Assembly: GCA_030527105.1 (NCBI GenBank)
Contig: JAUNBK010000003.1
Span: 1 to 48,838, forward strand
Reading direction: 5' to 3'
From: Planctomycetia bacterium
Lineage (GTDB): Bacteria > Planctomycetota > Planctomycetia > Pirellulales > Thermoguttaceae
DNA length: 48,838 bases
Made by a program: the position numbers and the translations under genes. Below are positions 1 through 8,541 of this stretch, in pieces; within the stretch, counting starts at the first letter, position 1; every line of letters begins with the position of its first letter. Under the pieces are notes generated by a model. That model was not told the DNA's origin. It ran no database searches and was given only the letters and a program-made list of their open reading frames with translations.

Positions 1-507
1 TCTGTTTCGACGCCTAGTTCGACGCCTATTTCGCCGAGCGAGAGCGGACTCAATTTCACCACACCCCCTCCAACGCCGACGCAGGATCAGATTCAGACTT
101 CAACCCACGCCCCGACCACTGCGCCAAGGACATCAACCGCACACGAAACGTCCAACGCAGCGGCTTCGGGAGAGGGGGCGAGTTCCAAAGGGGCGGACGC
201 ATTTGAAGCGTTTTTGCTCTCGAATACGAGTGCTCCACCTCGGGAATCGAGCGGAGACGCAGTGCCTGCGTTTTTCGTCGAGTACCAAACGACACCTATG
301 AAGCGACCTCCCAAAGGAAGCGCGTCTGAGGAGCCTGAAGCCAAACCGGAAATGAAAGGAAAAAAGGAAACGGAAGAAGAGCCAAAACGTCAAAAAAAGG
401 AACGAAAGAGACTCTTCGACGACGGGAGGGACTTCTTCATCGCGGCGCAGATGGTCGTTATTTTTCTCCTTCTCGGCATTATTTATTTTTTGATTTTGGC
501 GAAATGA
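1..507 (+). CDS. Ser/Thr/Pro-rich protein with C-terminal membrane anchor (5' partial)
   Basis: The reading frame is open from the first base of the window, so the N-terminus lies upstream. The visible 168 residues begin with a low-complexity Ser/Thr/Pro-rich stretch, continue with a Lys/Glu-rich segment (about residues 100-140), and end in one hydrophobic helix of about 20 residues that stops almost at the C-terminus (ending ILAK). This is the layout of a tail-anchored or single-span protein whose charged domain would face the cytoplasm. I recognise no family. An internal TTG at 214 could be mistaken for a start, but the open frame upstream and its matching composition argue against it. The convergent nth gene ends 7 bases downstream. 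Confidence 0.6.
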   Translation, partial: SVSTPSSTPISPSESGLNFTTPPPTPTQDQIQTSTHAPTTAPRTSTAHETSNAAASGEGASSKGADAFEAFLLSNTSAPPRESSGDAVPAFFVEYQTTPMKRPPKGSASEEPEAKPEMKGKKETEEEPKRQKKERKRLFDDGRDFFIAAQMVVIFLLLGIIYFLILAK

Positions 508-513
508 GGCACC

Positions 514-1167
514 TCATTTTGGGGCAGCTTCTTGGCGCTCCTTGCAAAGTCGTTCGCTAAATGGGCACGTCTCGCACGAGGGCTTGCGCGCGCTGCAAAT
601 ATGGCGTCCAAAAAGGACAAGCTGGTGCGAGATGTCCACCCACCGCTTTTTCGCAACGACTTTCATCAAATCCTGCTCCACCTTCTCGGGCGTGTTCCCC
701 TCGGAGAGACCCAGGCGGCGCGAGGTGCGGAATACGTGCGTGTCGACGACCACTCCTTCCGCTATGCCAAACGCCGTTACGAGGACGCAGTTGGCGGTTT
801 TGCGCCCCACGCCAGCGAGCGTGACAAGCTCCTCCATTGTGTGTGGCACTTCCCCATCAAAGCGTTCGAGAATCTGCCGGCAACACTCGCGAATGTTTTT
901 GGCTTTATTTTTGTAGAAACCCGTGCTTCGGATGTCATTCTCAAGCTCTTCAATCGGAGCGGTAGCGAAATCCGCCACGCTGCGATATTTTTGGAAGAGC
1001 GTCTTTGCGACAATATTGACGCGAGCGTCCGTACATTGTGCGGAGAGAATCGTCGCGACGAGAAGCTCCAACGGCGTCGTCCACTCAAGCGAGCAGCGTC
1101 CGTCGGGATAGAGAATATCCAAGCCCGCGCAAATTTCCCGGGCGTGACGAGTGGTGCCAAATTTCAT
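514..1167 (-). CDS. nth: Endonuclease III (DNA glycosylase/AP lyase)
   Basis: Base-excision-repair enzyme that removes oxidised pyrimidines and cleaves the abasic site. The 217-residue protein has the helix-hairpin-helix ending GVGRKTA, with the catalytic lysine at residue 123, and the catalytic aspartate at 142 in VDTHVF. Four cysteines at 191, 198, 201 and 208 match the [4Fe-4S] loop. Their spacing is C-x6-C-x2-C-x6-C, one residue longer at the last interval than the usual x5. I chose the ATG at 1167 because AAGGA lies 8 bases upstream and because family similarity begins there; an in-frame extension back to 1284 has no such support. The gene stands alone and converges on the partial gene before it. 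Confidence 0.95.
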   Translation of the reverse strand: MKFGTTRHAREICAGLDILYPDGRCSLEWTTPLELLVATILSAQCTDARVNIVAKTLFQKYRSVADFATAPIEELENDIRSTGFYKNKAKNIRECCRQILERFDGEVPHTMEELVTLAGVGRKTANCVLVTAFGIAEGVVVDTHVFRTSRRLGLSEGNTPEKVEQDLMKVVAKKRWVDISHQLVLFGRHICSARKPSCETCPFSERLCKERQEAAPK

Positions 1168-1372
1168 GAATAGGTTCCTTTTTGAAAAATCTCTCTTGTC
1201 TTTTTCCTCTTTTTGCGCTATACTCTTTATACTTTGGGATTCTGTTTCGATTGTTGCGCACAACTGAAAGCGTAAGTATACCACAAAAACAACCTTTTGA
1301 GAAGAACCCGTTGGGACTTTTTATCCTGATTCCGTGTAAAATTTAGCGTGTGATGAGTAGAGAATTCGGCAA

Positions 1373-2638
1373 ATGAATACAAGAAGGAACACCCTCGCGA
1401 CATTATTATTGGTGTTTTCGCTCCCCGTGGCGGTTTGTGCCGCGCAATTCCCCTATTCTGCACGGGTATGCGTTGCGACGGCGCAGGTGCGAAGTGGTCC
1501 GGGTCTCGACTTTTACGCCGTGGATCAGTGCGTCAATGGCGACGCAGTGGAGGTGTATAAACACACGCCAGACGGCTGGTGCGCCATTCGTCCTCCTGTC
1601 GGGAGTTTCTCGTGGGTGGCGGCGCGATATATTCGACCCGTCCGAGGAGATTTGGGCGTCGCAATCACGAATGCCGCCCCGGTCTACGTCGGAAGTCGCC
1701 TCTCAAACGACCGATCCCAAATGCAGGTCTCACTCAAACAAGACCAAGTCGTCGAGATATTGGAGCCTCCCACAAGCGGAATCGATTCCTTCTACAAAAT
1801 CGCTCCTCCGGCGGGCGAATTCCGTTGGATCCACGGGAGTGAACTCTCTCCCAACGAGACGGGCGTGACGACAATTCCCTCGCCGCCTCAGCGTGGGGAC
1901 GGCGTCTCTCGCGCCCCTGCCGCAGCGACTGATTTCTCCGCCTCACCCAACACCTCATCAAACGACCTCGCCAACGGTACCGGCAACGGTACCTCGAGTG
2001 CAATCTCCCCGTCAGCGCCCAAAGGGTCGTTCCAATATTATCTCTTCCAACTCGACGCGGATCTCTCGTACATAATGTCTGGGAGGGATGCCGCTTTGTG
2101 GGAGACGCAGGGTTTGCTCCTGCGCGCGAATCAACTCATGGCGCGTGCGCGATCGATTCAAGAACGCGAGCAAGTCGAGGCGCTGCGGTCGAAAATCCTT
2201 CAAGCGGACAGCGTGCGGCAGAGGAAAGTGGAGTACGACCGAATGCTTTCCACAGCGCCGGGTGGGGCGTCGTCGTTCCTTCGGGATGGCTCTCCTCAAC
2301 AAGGCGCGACAAACGGTATTTTCGAGACCGAAGCGGCGGAACTCAATGGAATGCGCGCCTCCGCGTTCCCCGCCCCTTACTCCACGCAGCCGGGTCGGTG
2401 GGATTATACCGGGATTCTCGTGCGAGTTCAACGCTCGCGATATGCCGATCTGATTTTGCCCTACTACGCGCTCGTCACGGAAGAGGGTATCGTTCGGTGC
2501 TACGTGACGGCTCCTCCAAACATCGACCTTGCGCGATACGAGAAAAAGCGCGTCACTCTTGCCGGGACGCGCAACTATATGAAGGAGTACCGTGTCTTCA
2601 ACCTCAACGTGAAATCGGTCGTCAACGTTTTGGAGTGA
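1373..2638 (+). CDS. Exported SH3-domain protein
   Basis: A 421-residue protein with a clear Sec signal peptide (hydrophobic residues 8-20, ending near CAA). Residues about 28-75 form a bacterial SH3 (SH3b) domain with the typical VRSGPG and GWCAI...WV elements. Residues about 85-140 look like a second, more divergent SH3 repeat. A Ser/Thr/Pro/Asn-rich linker follows, then a charged helical stretch (about 225-290) that may form a coiled coil. The C-terminal 80 residues are beta-rich and OB-like (GILVRVQ...VRCYVTAPP...VTLAGTRNY). SH3b domains usually bind cell-wall or glycan ligands, so a periplasmic envelope role is inferred. No Shine-Dalgarno is obvious before the ATG. Function beyond domain level is unknown. 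Confidence 0.75.
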   Translation: MNTRRNTLATLLLVFSLPVAVCAAQFPYSARVCVATAQVRSGPGLDFYAVDQCVNGDAVEVYKHTPDGWCAIRPPVGSFSWVAARYIRPVRGDLGVAITNAAPVYVGSRLSNDRSQMQVSLKQDQVVEILEPPTSGIDSFYKIAPPAGEFRWIHGSELSPNETGVTTIPSPPQRGDGVSRAPAAATDFSASPNTSSNDLANGTGNGTSSAISPSAPKGSFQYYLFQLDADLSYIMSGRDAALWETQGLLLRANQLMARARSIQEREQVEALRSKILQADSVRQRKVEYDRMLSTAPGGASSFLRDGSPQQGATNGIFETEAAELNGMRASAFPAPYSTQPGRWDYTGILVRVQRSRYADLILPYYALVTEEGIVRCYVTAPPNIDLARYEKKRVTLAGTRNYMKEYRVFNLNVKSVVNVLE

Positions 2639-2797
2639 GCCGCTTTTGCGTCGGATTTTGTGCGGGTTGGGCAGACTCTGAGGGAGAAAAGAGTTGGGTT
2701 CATATTTGTTCTCTAAATGGACGAAAGAGAGATTAGCGAGTACGGCTCGAAACCCTTGGAAGGTTTGGGGCGCGCGGTCGCTTGTCCTTGAGAGAGA

Positions 2798-3004
2798 ATG
2801 AGCTTGAACATGAACAAAAAGTGCAAACAACGCTGCGGCTCCCTGTCGTTTGAGTGGATCGTGATCACAACGCTGTTGGTCATTGGTTTAATCGGTGGCT
2901 TGGGGGCGTTGCGCAACTCGGTACTCACCAAACTGGTCGATATGACGGAGAGTGTAGAGTTATTGAATACCTCGGCAGAGACAACAGGTGCCGCAGGAAC
3001 GTGA
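2798..3004 (+). CDS. Flp-like mini-pilin, copy 1
   Basis: A 68-residue protein: a basic, Cys-containing leader, then G|SLSFEWIVIT and a hydrophobic helix LLVIGLIGGLGALR, then a short polar tail. Glycine before the hydrophobic run and glutamate five residues after it are the signature of a type IV prepilin cleavage site, here with Trp at +6 where Flp/Tad pilins have an aromatic (usually Tyr). It is the first of three tandem paralogues. Family assignment rests on the motif, size and topology; these proteins could instead be unrelated single-span membrane proteins. Confidence 0.7.
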   Translation: MSLNMNKKCKQRCGSLSFEWIVITTLLVIGLIGGLGALRNSVLTKLVDMTESVELLNTSAETTGAAGT

Positions 3005-3011
3005 GGTTAAA

Positions 3012-3230
3012 ATGTTGACGAAGAGAAACCACCGCAAATCGCGCCGCCCCGGCTGTCGTTCCGGCGTCCTCTCCTTCGAGTGGATTTTGCTCTGTGTGCT
3101 ATTGGTTATCGGCATCATTGGCGGGCTGGCGGCTACGAGAGACGCGTTCCTACACGAAATTGTTGACACGATCGAGGTTGTCGATCGCATCGATGCGGAG
3201 TTCGTGAAAGCTCCGACGACAACGCCGTGA
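3012..3230 (+). CDS. Flp-like mini-pilin, copy 2
   Basis: A 72-residue paralogue of its neighbours. A very basic leader (KRNHRKSRRPGCR) precedes SG|VLSFEWILLC and the helix LLVIGIIGGLAATR, again with Gly at -1, Glu at +5 and Trp at +6. The tail is short and acidic. The ATG at 3012 is preferred over the GTG at 2988 because GAGG stands 5 bases before it; that GAGG overlaps the end of copy 1, so the two genes are probably co-translated from one mRNA. Confidence 0.7.
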   Translation: MLTKRNHRKSRRPGCRSGVLSFEWILLCVLLVIGIIGGLAATRDAFLHEIVDTIEVVDRIDAEFVKAPTTTP

Positions 3231-3243
3231 GAGGGGGGCAAAA

Positions 3244-3468
3244 ATGTATTCGAAACGCTTAAATCAATCGAAGCGCGCGCGTAGTGGTGCGCTCACGTTC
3301 GAGTGGATCGTTATCACGGCGCTTTTAGTCATTGGCGTCCTTTCGGGACTCGGTGCGTTGCGCTATGAGCTTCTCCGCTCCGCCTCTATTCTGCCCGAAA
3401 AAGTGTGCGAGATAAGCTCGGGAATCCCGGAAGACTCCATCAAAATCCCGGAAGACTCCATCAAATAG
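3244..3468 (+). CDS. Flp-like mini-pilin, copy 3
   Basis: A 74-residue paralogue: basic leader, SG|ALTFEWIVIT, helix LLVIGVLSGLGALR, and a longer tail. The tail ends in an exact duplication of a heptapeptide (IPEDSIK twice), encoded by two identical 21-base units, which suggests recent slippage. A GA-rich tract ending just before the ATG at 3244 serves as the ribosome binding site. The gene lies 13 bases after copy 2, so all three form one transcription unit. No assembly ATPase or peptidase gene is adjacent. Confidence 0.7.
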   Translation: MYSKRLNQSKRARSGALTFEWIVITALLVIGVLSGLGALRYELLRSASILPEKVCEISSGIPEDSIKIPEDSIK

Positions 3469-3479
3469 AGATTTTACCC

Positions 3480-3530
3480 AGCCCACTTCGGGTCACGATG
3501 CAACCTTTCCTTCCGGTGGTGGGCTTTGTT
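3480..3530 (+). terminator. Possible terminator after the mini-pilin trio
   Basis: AGCCCAC at 3480-3486 pairs with GTGGGCT at 3519-3525 and is followed by TTGTT. The loop is long (about 32 bases) and the T tract is poor, so this is only a candidate. Confidence 0.3.
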
Positions 3531-3624
3531 GGAACTAGAACAGGTTGCGTTAGAGATTCCCCTCTACGGCGATTATGAAATCCAAAGAGGGAGTGACACA
3601 GAAATCGTCAAAGATGGGGGCATC

Positions 3625-3693
3625 GTGGGAAAATGCGCTCCGAGGGGTTCCCTTTTGTGCGCGAAAAAAGGGTTGTGTGCAAACTTTTCCCAC
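3625..3693. other. Composite stem-loop between mini-pilins and clpX
   Basis: GTGGGAAAA (3625-3633) is perfectly complementary to TTTTCCCAC (3685-3693). Inside it, CCCTTTT (3650-3656) pairs perfectly with AAAAGGG (3666-3672). Neither side has a clear T tract. It lies in the 296-base gap between the converging mini-pilin and clpX units, where I see no convincing gene. It may be a bidirectional processing or termination structure. Confidence 0.4.
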
Positions 3694-3764
3694 TGTCTCG
3701 AAGTTAGCGCTTCCTTTGAACTCTCCTGACCCCTCAAGCTCTTTTGAGCGCAGGTAGAAACCAC

Positions 3765-5054
3765 CTACGCCCAGCGCTTTTGCTCCTCGAAATTGAAGAG
3801 CTTTCGCCTGCCGAGGACAATGTCCTCATCAATCACGTACCGAACCCCCGTGGGCTGGTCGGGCATCTCGAAAATGATGTCCAGCATCACGTCTTCCAAA
3901 ATGGATCGCAATCCTCTTGCGCCCGTGCGTTTTTCTTTTGCGAGCCGCGCAATGGTCTCAAGCGCTTCGGGCGTGAAGACTAACTCGGCATTGTCCATCC
4001 CAAAAATGTGGGTGTATTGCTTCACGAGAGAGTTTTTAGGCTCCTTGAGGATGCGCACCATGTCGTCAACCGAGAGATCCGAGAGGGCAGCAATCACGGG
4101 AAGTCGACCCACGAACTCCGGGATCAAGCCGAATTCGATGATGTCCTCGCTCGCAACCCGAGAAAGATTCACGGAGCTGTTGTCGCCAAAAGGTTCGTTT
4201 TCTCTCGAAACTTGGGCGAAACCAAGCGTGCGTTTTCCCAGTCGTCTCTCAATAATTTCCTCCAGCCCGACGAACGTTCCGCCGCAAATGAAGAGGATGT
4301 TGCTCGTGTCAATTTGGATAAAATGCTGTTCGGGATGCTTTCTGCCGCCGTTTGGCGGGACGTTTGCAATGGTTCCTTCCAACATTTTGAGGAGGGCTTG
4401 TTGGACACCCTCCCCTGAAACGTCTCTCGTGATGGAGACATTGTGGGAGGTTTTGCCAATTTTGTCGATTTCGTCGACGTAGAGGATGCCTCTCTGGGCC
4501 GCTTCCACATCAAAATCAGCGGCGCAAAGGAGTTTGAGGAGGAGATTCTCGACATCCTCTCCGACGTAGCCCGCCTCCGTGAGCGTGGTGGCGTCGCCTA
4601 TGGCAAAAGGTACGTTCAGAATCTTGGCAAGCGTCTGCGCAAGAAGCGTTTTCCCCGACCCTGTCGGACCAATGAGAAGGATATTCGATTTGCCCAACTC
4701 GACGTCCGTGTTGCCGGAACGCACATGTTCTAAACGTTTGTAGTGATTGTAGACGGCGACCGCGAGAACCTTCTTCGTAAAATCCTGACCAACCACGTAT
4801 TCATCGAGCCGCGCGACGATCTGCCGGGGCGTGAGGCGCTCCATGAGCATGGTGGATTGAGTGGTGTATCGCCGTTTCTTCTCCTGCTCAAGCACGGCTC
4901 GGCAGAGTTCGATGCACTCACTACAAATATACACCCCACCGGGCCCCTCTACCAAAGGTCCCGTGACGCGGTGGCTTTTTTTGCAGAAAGAACAGAACGC
5001 CTGTTTTCGAGGGCTTTTCTTACTGCTGCTATCATTTTTCTGTTCGGAATCCAT
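3765..5054 (-). CDS. clpX: ClpX, ATPase unfoldase of the ClpXP protease
   Basis: AAA+ unfoldase that recognises tagged or damaged proteins and feeds them to ClpP. With the ATG at 5054 the protein has 429 residues, the usual family length. The N-terminal zinc-binding domain has cysteines at 21, 24, 44 and 47. Walker A GPTGSGKT is at 129-136, the GYVG pore loop at 162-165, Walker [10 protein letters not shown] at 190-198, and the sensor-2 GARGLR motif near the C-terminus. A GTG at 5126 would add 24 unmatched residues; neither start has a strong ribosome binding site. It is the last gene of an fmdB-like/SHOCT/clpX cluster. No clpP is in the window. Confidence 0.95.
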   Translation of the reverse strand: MDSEQKNDSSSKKSPRKQAFCSFCKKSHRVTGPLVEGPGGVYICSECIELCRAVLEQEKKRRYTTQSTMLMERLTPRQIVARLDEYVVGQDFTKKVLAVAVYNHYKRLEHVRSGNTDVELGKSNILLIGPTGSGKTLLAQTLAKILNVPFAIGDATTLTEAGYVGEDVENLLLKLLCAADFDVEAAQRGILYVDEIDKIGKTSHNVSITRDVSGEGVQQALLKMLEGTIANVPPNGGRKHPEQHFIQIDTSNILFICGGTFVGLEEIIERRLGKRTLGFAQVSRENEPFGDNSSVNLSRVASEDIIEFGLIPEFVGRLPVIAALSDLSVDDMVRILKEPKNSLVKQYTHIFGMDNAELVFTPEALETIARLAKEKRTGARGLRSILEDVMLDIIFEMPDQPTGVRYVIDEDIVLGRRKLFNFEEQKRWA

Positions 5055-5205
5055 GGACTCTGTGGCGACCTGTATTTCTAAAGGCGTAAGCTCAAATGAA
5101 AAAAGGAGGTCTGCTTTGCGCGACACAACATTTTCATGCGCTCAAATTGTGTGATAAAAACTGTCCAAATGCCATTTCGCGGCGCTCCTTCGGACGGAAT
5201 GGCGA

Positions 5206-5547
5206 TTATCGGTCAAAAATATCTCCCCCCTGATTTTCCTTCTCCGTTTCTTCCCCCAACCAAACGTAATAAAGTCTCGAGACGAGCCGCTCGCGAATGG
5301 AACGATATTCCGCCTCGTCGATTTCTCCGCGCTCAAACGCTTCGCGGATCGATGCCATCATGGAATTCGCGGCTTCTGCATGAGGATCGACTTTTCCCTT
5401 GTTGAGACTCTTCCGGATCTTGCAAATGGTGCAAAACCCAAGGATAATCACAACGCATAACACGAACCCCCAAACGGCGATCTGTGGAGCTTTCTCATAA
5501 AAATCGGCTGCCGAAACCGCTGCGAGTAAGTTGTCCATCGTTAGCAC
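5206..5547 (-). CDS. Small membrane protein with SHOCT-like C-terminus
   Basis: A 113-residue protein with one membrane helix (about residues 24-43, VWGFVLCVVIILGF), a basic stop-transfer segment, and a C-terminal helical pair containing REAFERGEIDEAEYRSIRERL-like spacing (residues about 68-88). That pattern, a 'G-x-I-[TD]-x-x-E-[FY]' turn between short helices, is typical of the SHOCT domain, a short module often found at the end of small membrane proteins. It lies 13 bases after the fmdB-like gene and upstream of clpX in the same direction. A second in-frame ATG at 5538 is possible. Specific function is unknown. Confidence 0.6.
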   Translation of the reverse strand: MLTMDNLLAAVSAADFYEKAPQIAVWGFVLCVVIILGFCTICKIRKSLNKGKVDPHAEAANSMMASIREAFERGEIDEAEYRSIRERLVSRLYYVWLGEETEKENQGGDIFDR

Positions 5548-5560
5548 TCAAATGAAGTTT

Positions 5561-5791
5561 TTAATGTCCTGAACAATGCCCACCGCAACACGCGCCGCCG
5601 TGGGGGTGGGAACAAAGTCCCGCATCCCTGACCGCGCACCCTTTTGAGGCAGAATGCGGCGTGGCAGGCACGCTCAACTTCCTTTGTGGAGATGCGAACC
5701 CGCATTTCGGGCACTTGGGTATCTCTGCGCCTCGAACAAGCTCCTCAAACTCGGTGTTGCAATTCTCGCATTTATATTCGTAAATCGGCAT
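5561..5791 (-). CDS. FmdB-family zinc-ribbon protein
   Basis: A 76-residue protein starting MPIYEYKC, the hallmark of the FmdB/CxxC regulatory-protein family. Four cysteines at 8, 11, 27 and 30 form a putative zinc ribbon. The C-terminus is unusually rich in Cys, His and Gly (residues about 52-76) and may bind additional metal. The ATG at 5791 is preceded by GGAGTGGAG; a longer frame to 5824 would place the start inside the promoter -10 element. Members of this family are small regulatory or adaptor proteins whose targets are mostly not known. It is first in the cluster that ends with clpX. Confidence 0.85.
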   Translation of the reverse strand: MPIYEYKCENCNTEFEELVRGAEIPKCPKCGFASPQRKLSVPATPHSASKGCAVRDAGLCSHPHGGACCGGHCSGH

Positions 5792-5822
5792 TTTTCTCCA
5801 CTCCTCTACAAAAACTTCCTCC

Positions 5823-5850
5823 ATTATACCATTTTACGCGAAAATGAAAA
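5823..5850 (-). promoter_or_regulatory. Promoter for fmdB-like/SHOCT/clpX cluster
   Basis: On the minus strand, TTTTCA (5845-5850) and TATAAT (5823-5828) are separated by 16 bases. The -10 matches the consensus exactly. It lies about 32 bases upstream of the fmdB-like start. Confidence 0.55.
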
Positions 5851-6083
5851 GAACTGCCACGCCAATTTTTAAAAAAATGTCAGATTTCTTGAAAATTTTT
5901 CCATAAAAAGAGAGTATTTCGAACCTGGGCGGGCACTTCCCGACGAAAAAAGAGTGGAACTCACAAAATTCTATGTTTGATTAGGCAAAATAAACAAAAT
6001 GAATCGATCTCGATTTACTCTCGCTTGATTTACTCCCGCTCGCTCATCAAAACGCCCTTGTTGAACGCAACTTCCACGTGTTC

Positions 6084-7199
6084 TCACACGAGGTTTCCCT
6101 TAAGAGTGGACAGGACTTTTTCTCGAAACGCCTCCTCACTGGCGAGAAACTCTAGCCGAATCCGCAGCGCCGCGAGTGGGACGGAAGGGAGCGTCGTGTC
6201 GAACTTCACAATATCTTTTTCCGTGCACAACAACGCATCCAAGCGCTCGGATCGGCTCCACGCCTCGAGCGCTTCCACCGAGCGCGCGTCGAACGCACAA
6301 TGGTCGGGATATCGTTTCACGCGATTGCCCGGGTCGATTCCCACTTCCGCAAGGGTATTGAGGAACGCCTCAGGATTTCCCACGCCGCAGAAGACGCCAA
6401 CTCGCGCACCACGAAACGCGTCGAGAGGCAAGCGCGTCTCGTCGGAATGTCCTTCAGCACTCCCCGCGACGACAAACGCCTCCGGCGCGTGGCGCGTTTC
6501 GGCAACGATCAATTCCGGCTTTCGCCCCGGAATCGCACTAATTTGGGCGAGAATATCCTTCTTTTGCGCCTCGAGAACCTTCGTGGCGTGTGTGAAAACA
6601 ACGGCATCCGCGCGCTTCAGGCTTTCTCTCGGCTCGCGGAGCGTCCCGTTTGGGAAGAGTCTCCCCGTCGCACCGAAGGGAGCGGTCGCGTCGATCACGA
6701 CAACGTCCACGTCGCGAAAGAGTCTCCGATGTTGGAATCCATCGTCCAGAAGGAGGCACTCGGCGTGGAATTCTGAGACTGCTCGACGAGCAAGTGCAAC
6801 CCGGTCGGGATGCTGAAGGAGAATCAACTCCGGAAGTCGTCTCTTCATCTCGCGCCCCTCGTCGTTGAGCGCAGAGCGTTGTTCTGCCGACTTGTATCCT
6901 CGACTCAACACGGCGACGCGCTTATTTTGCGCCAAAAGCTGCTCGGCAATCCACAAGACAAGCGGCGTTTTGCCCGTTCCGCCAAGAGTGAGGTTGCCCA
7001 CACTCACGACGGGGGCGTCGGCGTGGGAGATTTCGTTCCGCGCGTATTTTCGATCAAACCTCCGATTTCTCCAATCGACAGCGGCACCATAAATCGGCTC
7101 GATGACGCGCGCCGCCGTTCGAAACACGCTTGCGGAGAGAGAACGTTCCTCCCCGCAGATGATTCTCAATAAACGCTCGGACAAATTCATTGCAGCCAC
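6084..7199 (-). CDS. lpxK: Tetraacyldisaccharide 4'-kinase
   Basis: Inner-membrane-associated kinase that phosphorylates the 4' position of the lipid A precursor, showing that the cell makes lipopolysaccharide. The 371-residue protein has the family-specific P-loop GNLTLGGTGKTP (68-79), the LSRGYK motif at 98-103, and DDGFQHRR at 152-159, which carries catalytic residues of the family. The GTG at 7199 overlaps the stop of the upstream dehydrogenase (TAGTG), which suggests translational coupling; an ATG at 7190 is an equally possible start. Other lipid A genes are not in the window. Confidence 0.93.
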   Translation of the reverse strand: MAAMNLSERLLRIICGEERSLSASVFRTAARVIEPIYGAAVDWRNRRFDRKYARNEISHADAPVVSVGNLTLGGTGKTPLVLWIAEQLLAQNKRVAVLSRGYKSAEQRSALNDEGREMKRRLPELILLQHPDRVALARRAVSEFHAECLLLDDGFQHRRLFRDVDVVVIDATAPFGATGRLFPNGTLREPRESLKRADAVVFTHATKVLEAQKKDILAQISAIPGRKPELIVAETRHAPEAFVVAGSAEGHSDETRLPLDAFRGARVGVFCGVGNPEAFLNTLAEVGIDPGNRVKRYPDHCAFDARSVEALEAWSRSERLDALLCTEKDIVKFDTTLPSVPLAALRIRLEFLASEEAFREKVLSTLKGNLV

Positions 7200-8386
7200 T
7201 ATAAAAGGTCTTTCAAGACGTGGAGAATTTCCTCGTTGCTCAAGTTTTTGGGGTTCCCACTCATGCTACTTCCCCTGGAGTCCGCGACAATCGCGGGGAG
7301 TTGGTCCTCTCGAATCCCTGCCTCCGAAAGGCGACGCGGAATCTGGAGGACATTCAGAAGAGCGTTCACTTCGTAGAGCAACGTTTCGATTGCCTCTTCC
7401 TCATTCGGAAAGTACGAATTTGGAAACAAATTCAAGGCAAGATAAGCAAGCCTTTCGCGACAAACGTCCGCATTGGTGCGGAGCGCTTTTGGGAGGAGCA
7501 TAGCGCACGCTTTTCCATGCGCAATGAGACCATGCGTGCCGAGGGCGGGTGCGATTCCGTGCGCCATCCCTAGTCCGGAATTCGCGAGACACAACCCCGA
7601 AAGCAACGCAGCGTGAGACATTTTCTCTCGCGCCTCTCGATTCGTCGGGTCGTGAAACGCCCGCTCAATGCTGTGGAACGCGAGCCTCAAACCTTGGAGC
7701 GCCAGCGCCTGCGGAATGGGGCGTGCCTTGCGCGAAATGAAGCTCTCGAAAAGCTGCGTGATAGCGTCCAAGCCGCTGCACGCTGTGAGTTCTGGAGGAT
7801 TTGTCACCGTGAGTTCCGGGTCGACAATGACGACCTTCGCGAAGAGTCGAGTGTCTCGAAGGCTCTTCTTAAACCGAGGCACCGCATTTGAAATGACGGC
7901 GTTTCGCGTTGCCTCCGCGCCAGACCCCGCCGTGGTCGGGAGCAGGACGATCGGGAGCGGGTCGATTTCCAACGTGCGCCCACACCCTACTCCCTCAAGA
8001 TAGTCTTTCACGGAGGAGTCTTTTTCGAAATTCGTCACCATGGCGGCAGTCGCTTTCGCAAGGTCCATTGCCGCTCCGCCACCAATGCCTATAACTACCG
8101 AGTCTGCACGAAGCGCCCCCAGTCGGAGGTATTTTTCCGTGAGACAATCCACATCGTGGACAGTTGGTTCGGACGTTTGGATATGAACGTCTTGGGTCAC
8201 GACCCCTTCGCGCGTCATGATATCCACGAGGCGAGAGATTTCCCCTCGTCGTTCGAGCGTGCGCGACCCACAGACCACGAACGCTCGACTACCCAGTGGA
8301 GCAACAAATCGCGCAATTTCCCCTCGGCGCCGCCAACCAAAGATAATTTGGCTCGGCGTCACGAAATCGTAAGTGCTTTCTATCAT
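7199..8386 (-). CDS. Iron-containing (group III) alcohol dehydrogenase family protein
   Basis: NAD(P)-dependent dehydrogenase of the Fe-ADH superfamily, 395 residues. The nucleotide-binding GGGAAMD loop is at 102-108 and the PTTAGSGAE motif at 150-158. Metal ligands Asp207, His276 and His290 are visible. The position usually held by the first His ligand (D-x3-H) is Gln211, a substitution I recall from a subgroup of the superfamily, so metal use and substrate are uncertain. The ATG at 8386 is preceded by GGGAG; the longer frame to 8518 would run through its own promoter. It forms an operon with lpxK, sharing a one-base overlap. Confidence 0.85.
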   Translation of the reverse strand: MIESTYDFVTPSQIIFGWRRRGEIARFVAPLGSRAFVVCGSRTLERRGEISRLVDIMTREGVVTQDVHIQTSEPTVHDVDCLTEKYLRLGALRADSVVIGIGGGAAMDLAKATAAMVTNFEKDSSVKDYLEGVGCGRTLEIDPLPIVLLPTTAGSGAEATRNAVISNAVPRFKKSLRDTRLFAKVVIVDPELTVTNPPELTACSGLDAITQLFESFISRKARPIPQALALQGLRLAFHSIERAFHDPTNREAREKMSHAALLSGLCLANSGLGMAHGIAPALGTHGLIAHGKACAMLLPKALRTNADVCRERLAYLALNLFPNSYFPNEEEAIETLLYEVNALLNVLQIPRRLSEAGIREDQLPAIVADSRGSSMSGNPKNLSNEEILHVLKDLL

Positions 8387-8494
8387 CTTTTGCGCTCCCG
8401 AACGGCTCCATCCGCTCTTGTCAGGTTCTGGCACACACAAAGAACGAAGCTCCGTTTTCGCGCGTGCGCCAGATGAAAAACAAAACGTATACAC

Positions 8495-8523
8495 ATTATA
8501 CTCCATTCTACTGTGCATGACAA
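8495..8523 (-). promoter_or_regulatory. Strong sigma-70-type promoter of the adh-lpxK operon
   Basis: On the minus strand TTGTCA (8518-8523), a 17-base spacer, and a perfect TATAAT (8495-8500). The predicted leader before the dehydrogenase start is about 100 bases. Confidence 0.7.
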
Positions 8524-8541
8524 CCCCCGCCCAGAAAAAAG

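Noticed and set aside
3526..3764. Short frames on both strands between the mini-pilins and clpX
   Set aside because: They overlap each other and the composite stem-loop, lack ribosome binding sites and have no recognisable pattern.
5977..6816. A 279-codon plus-strand frame overlapping lpxK
   Set aside because: Ser/Arg-rich shadow of the clear lpxK gene.
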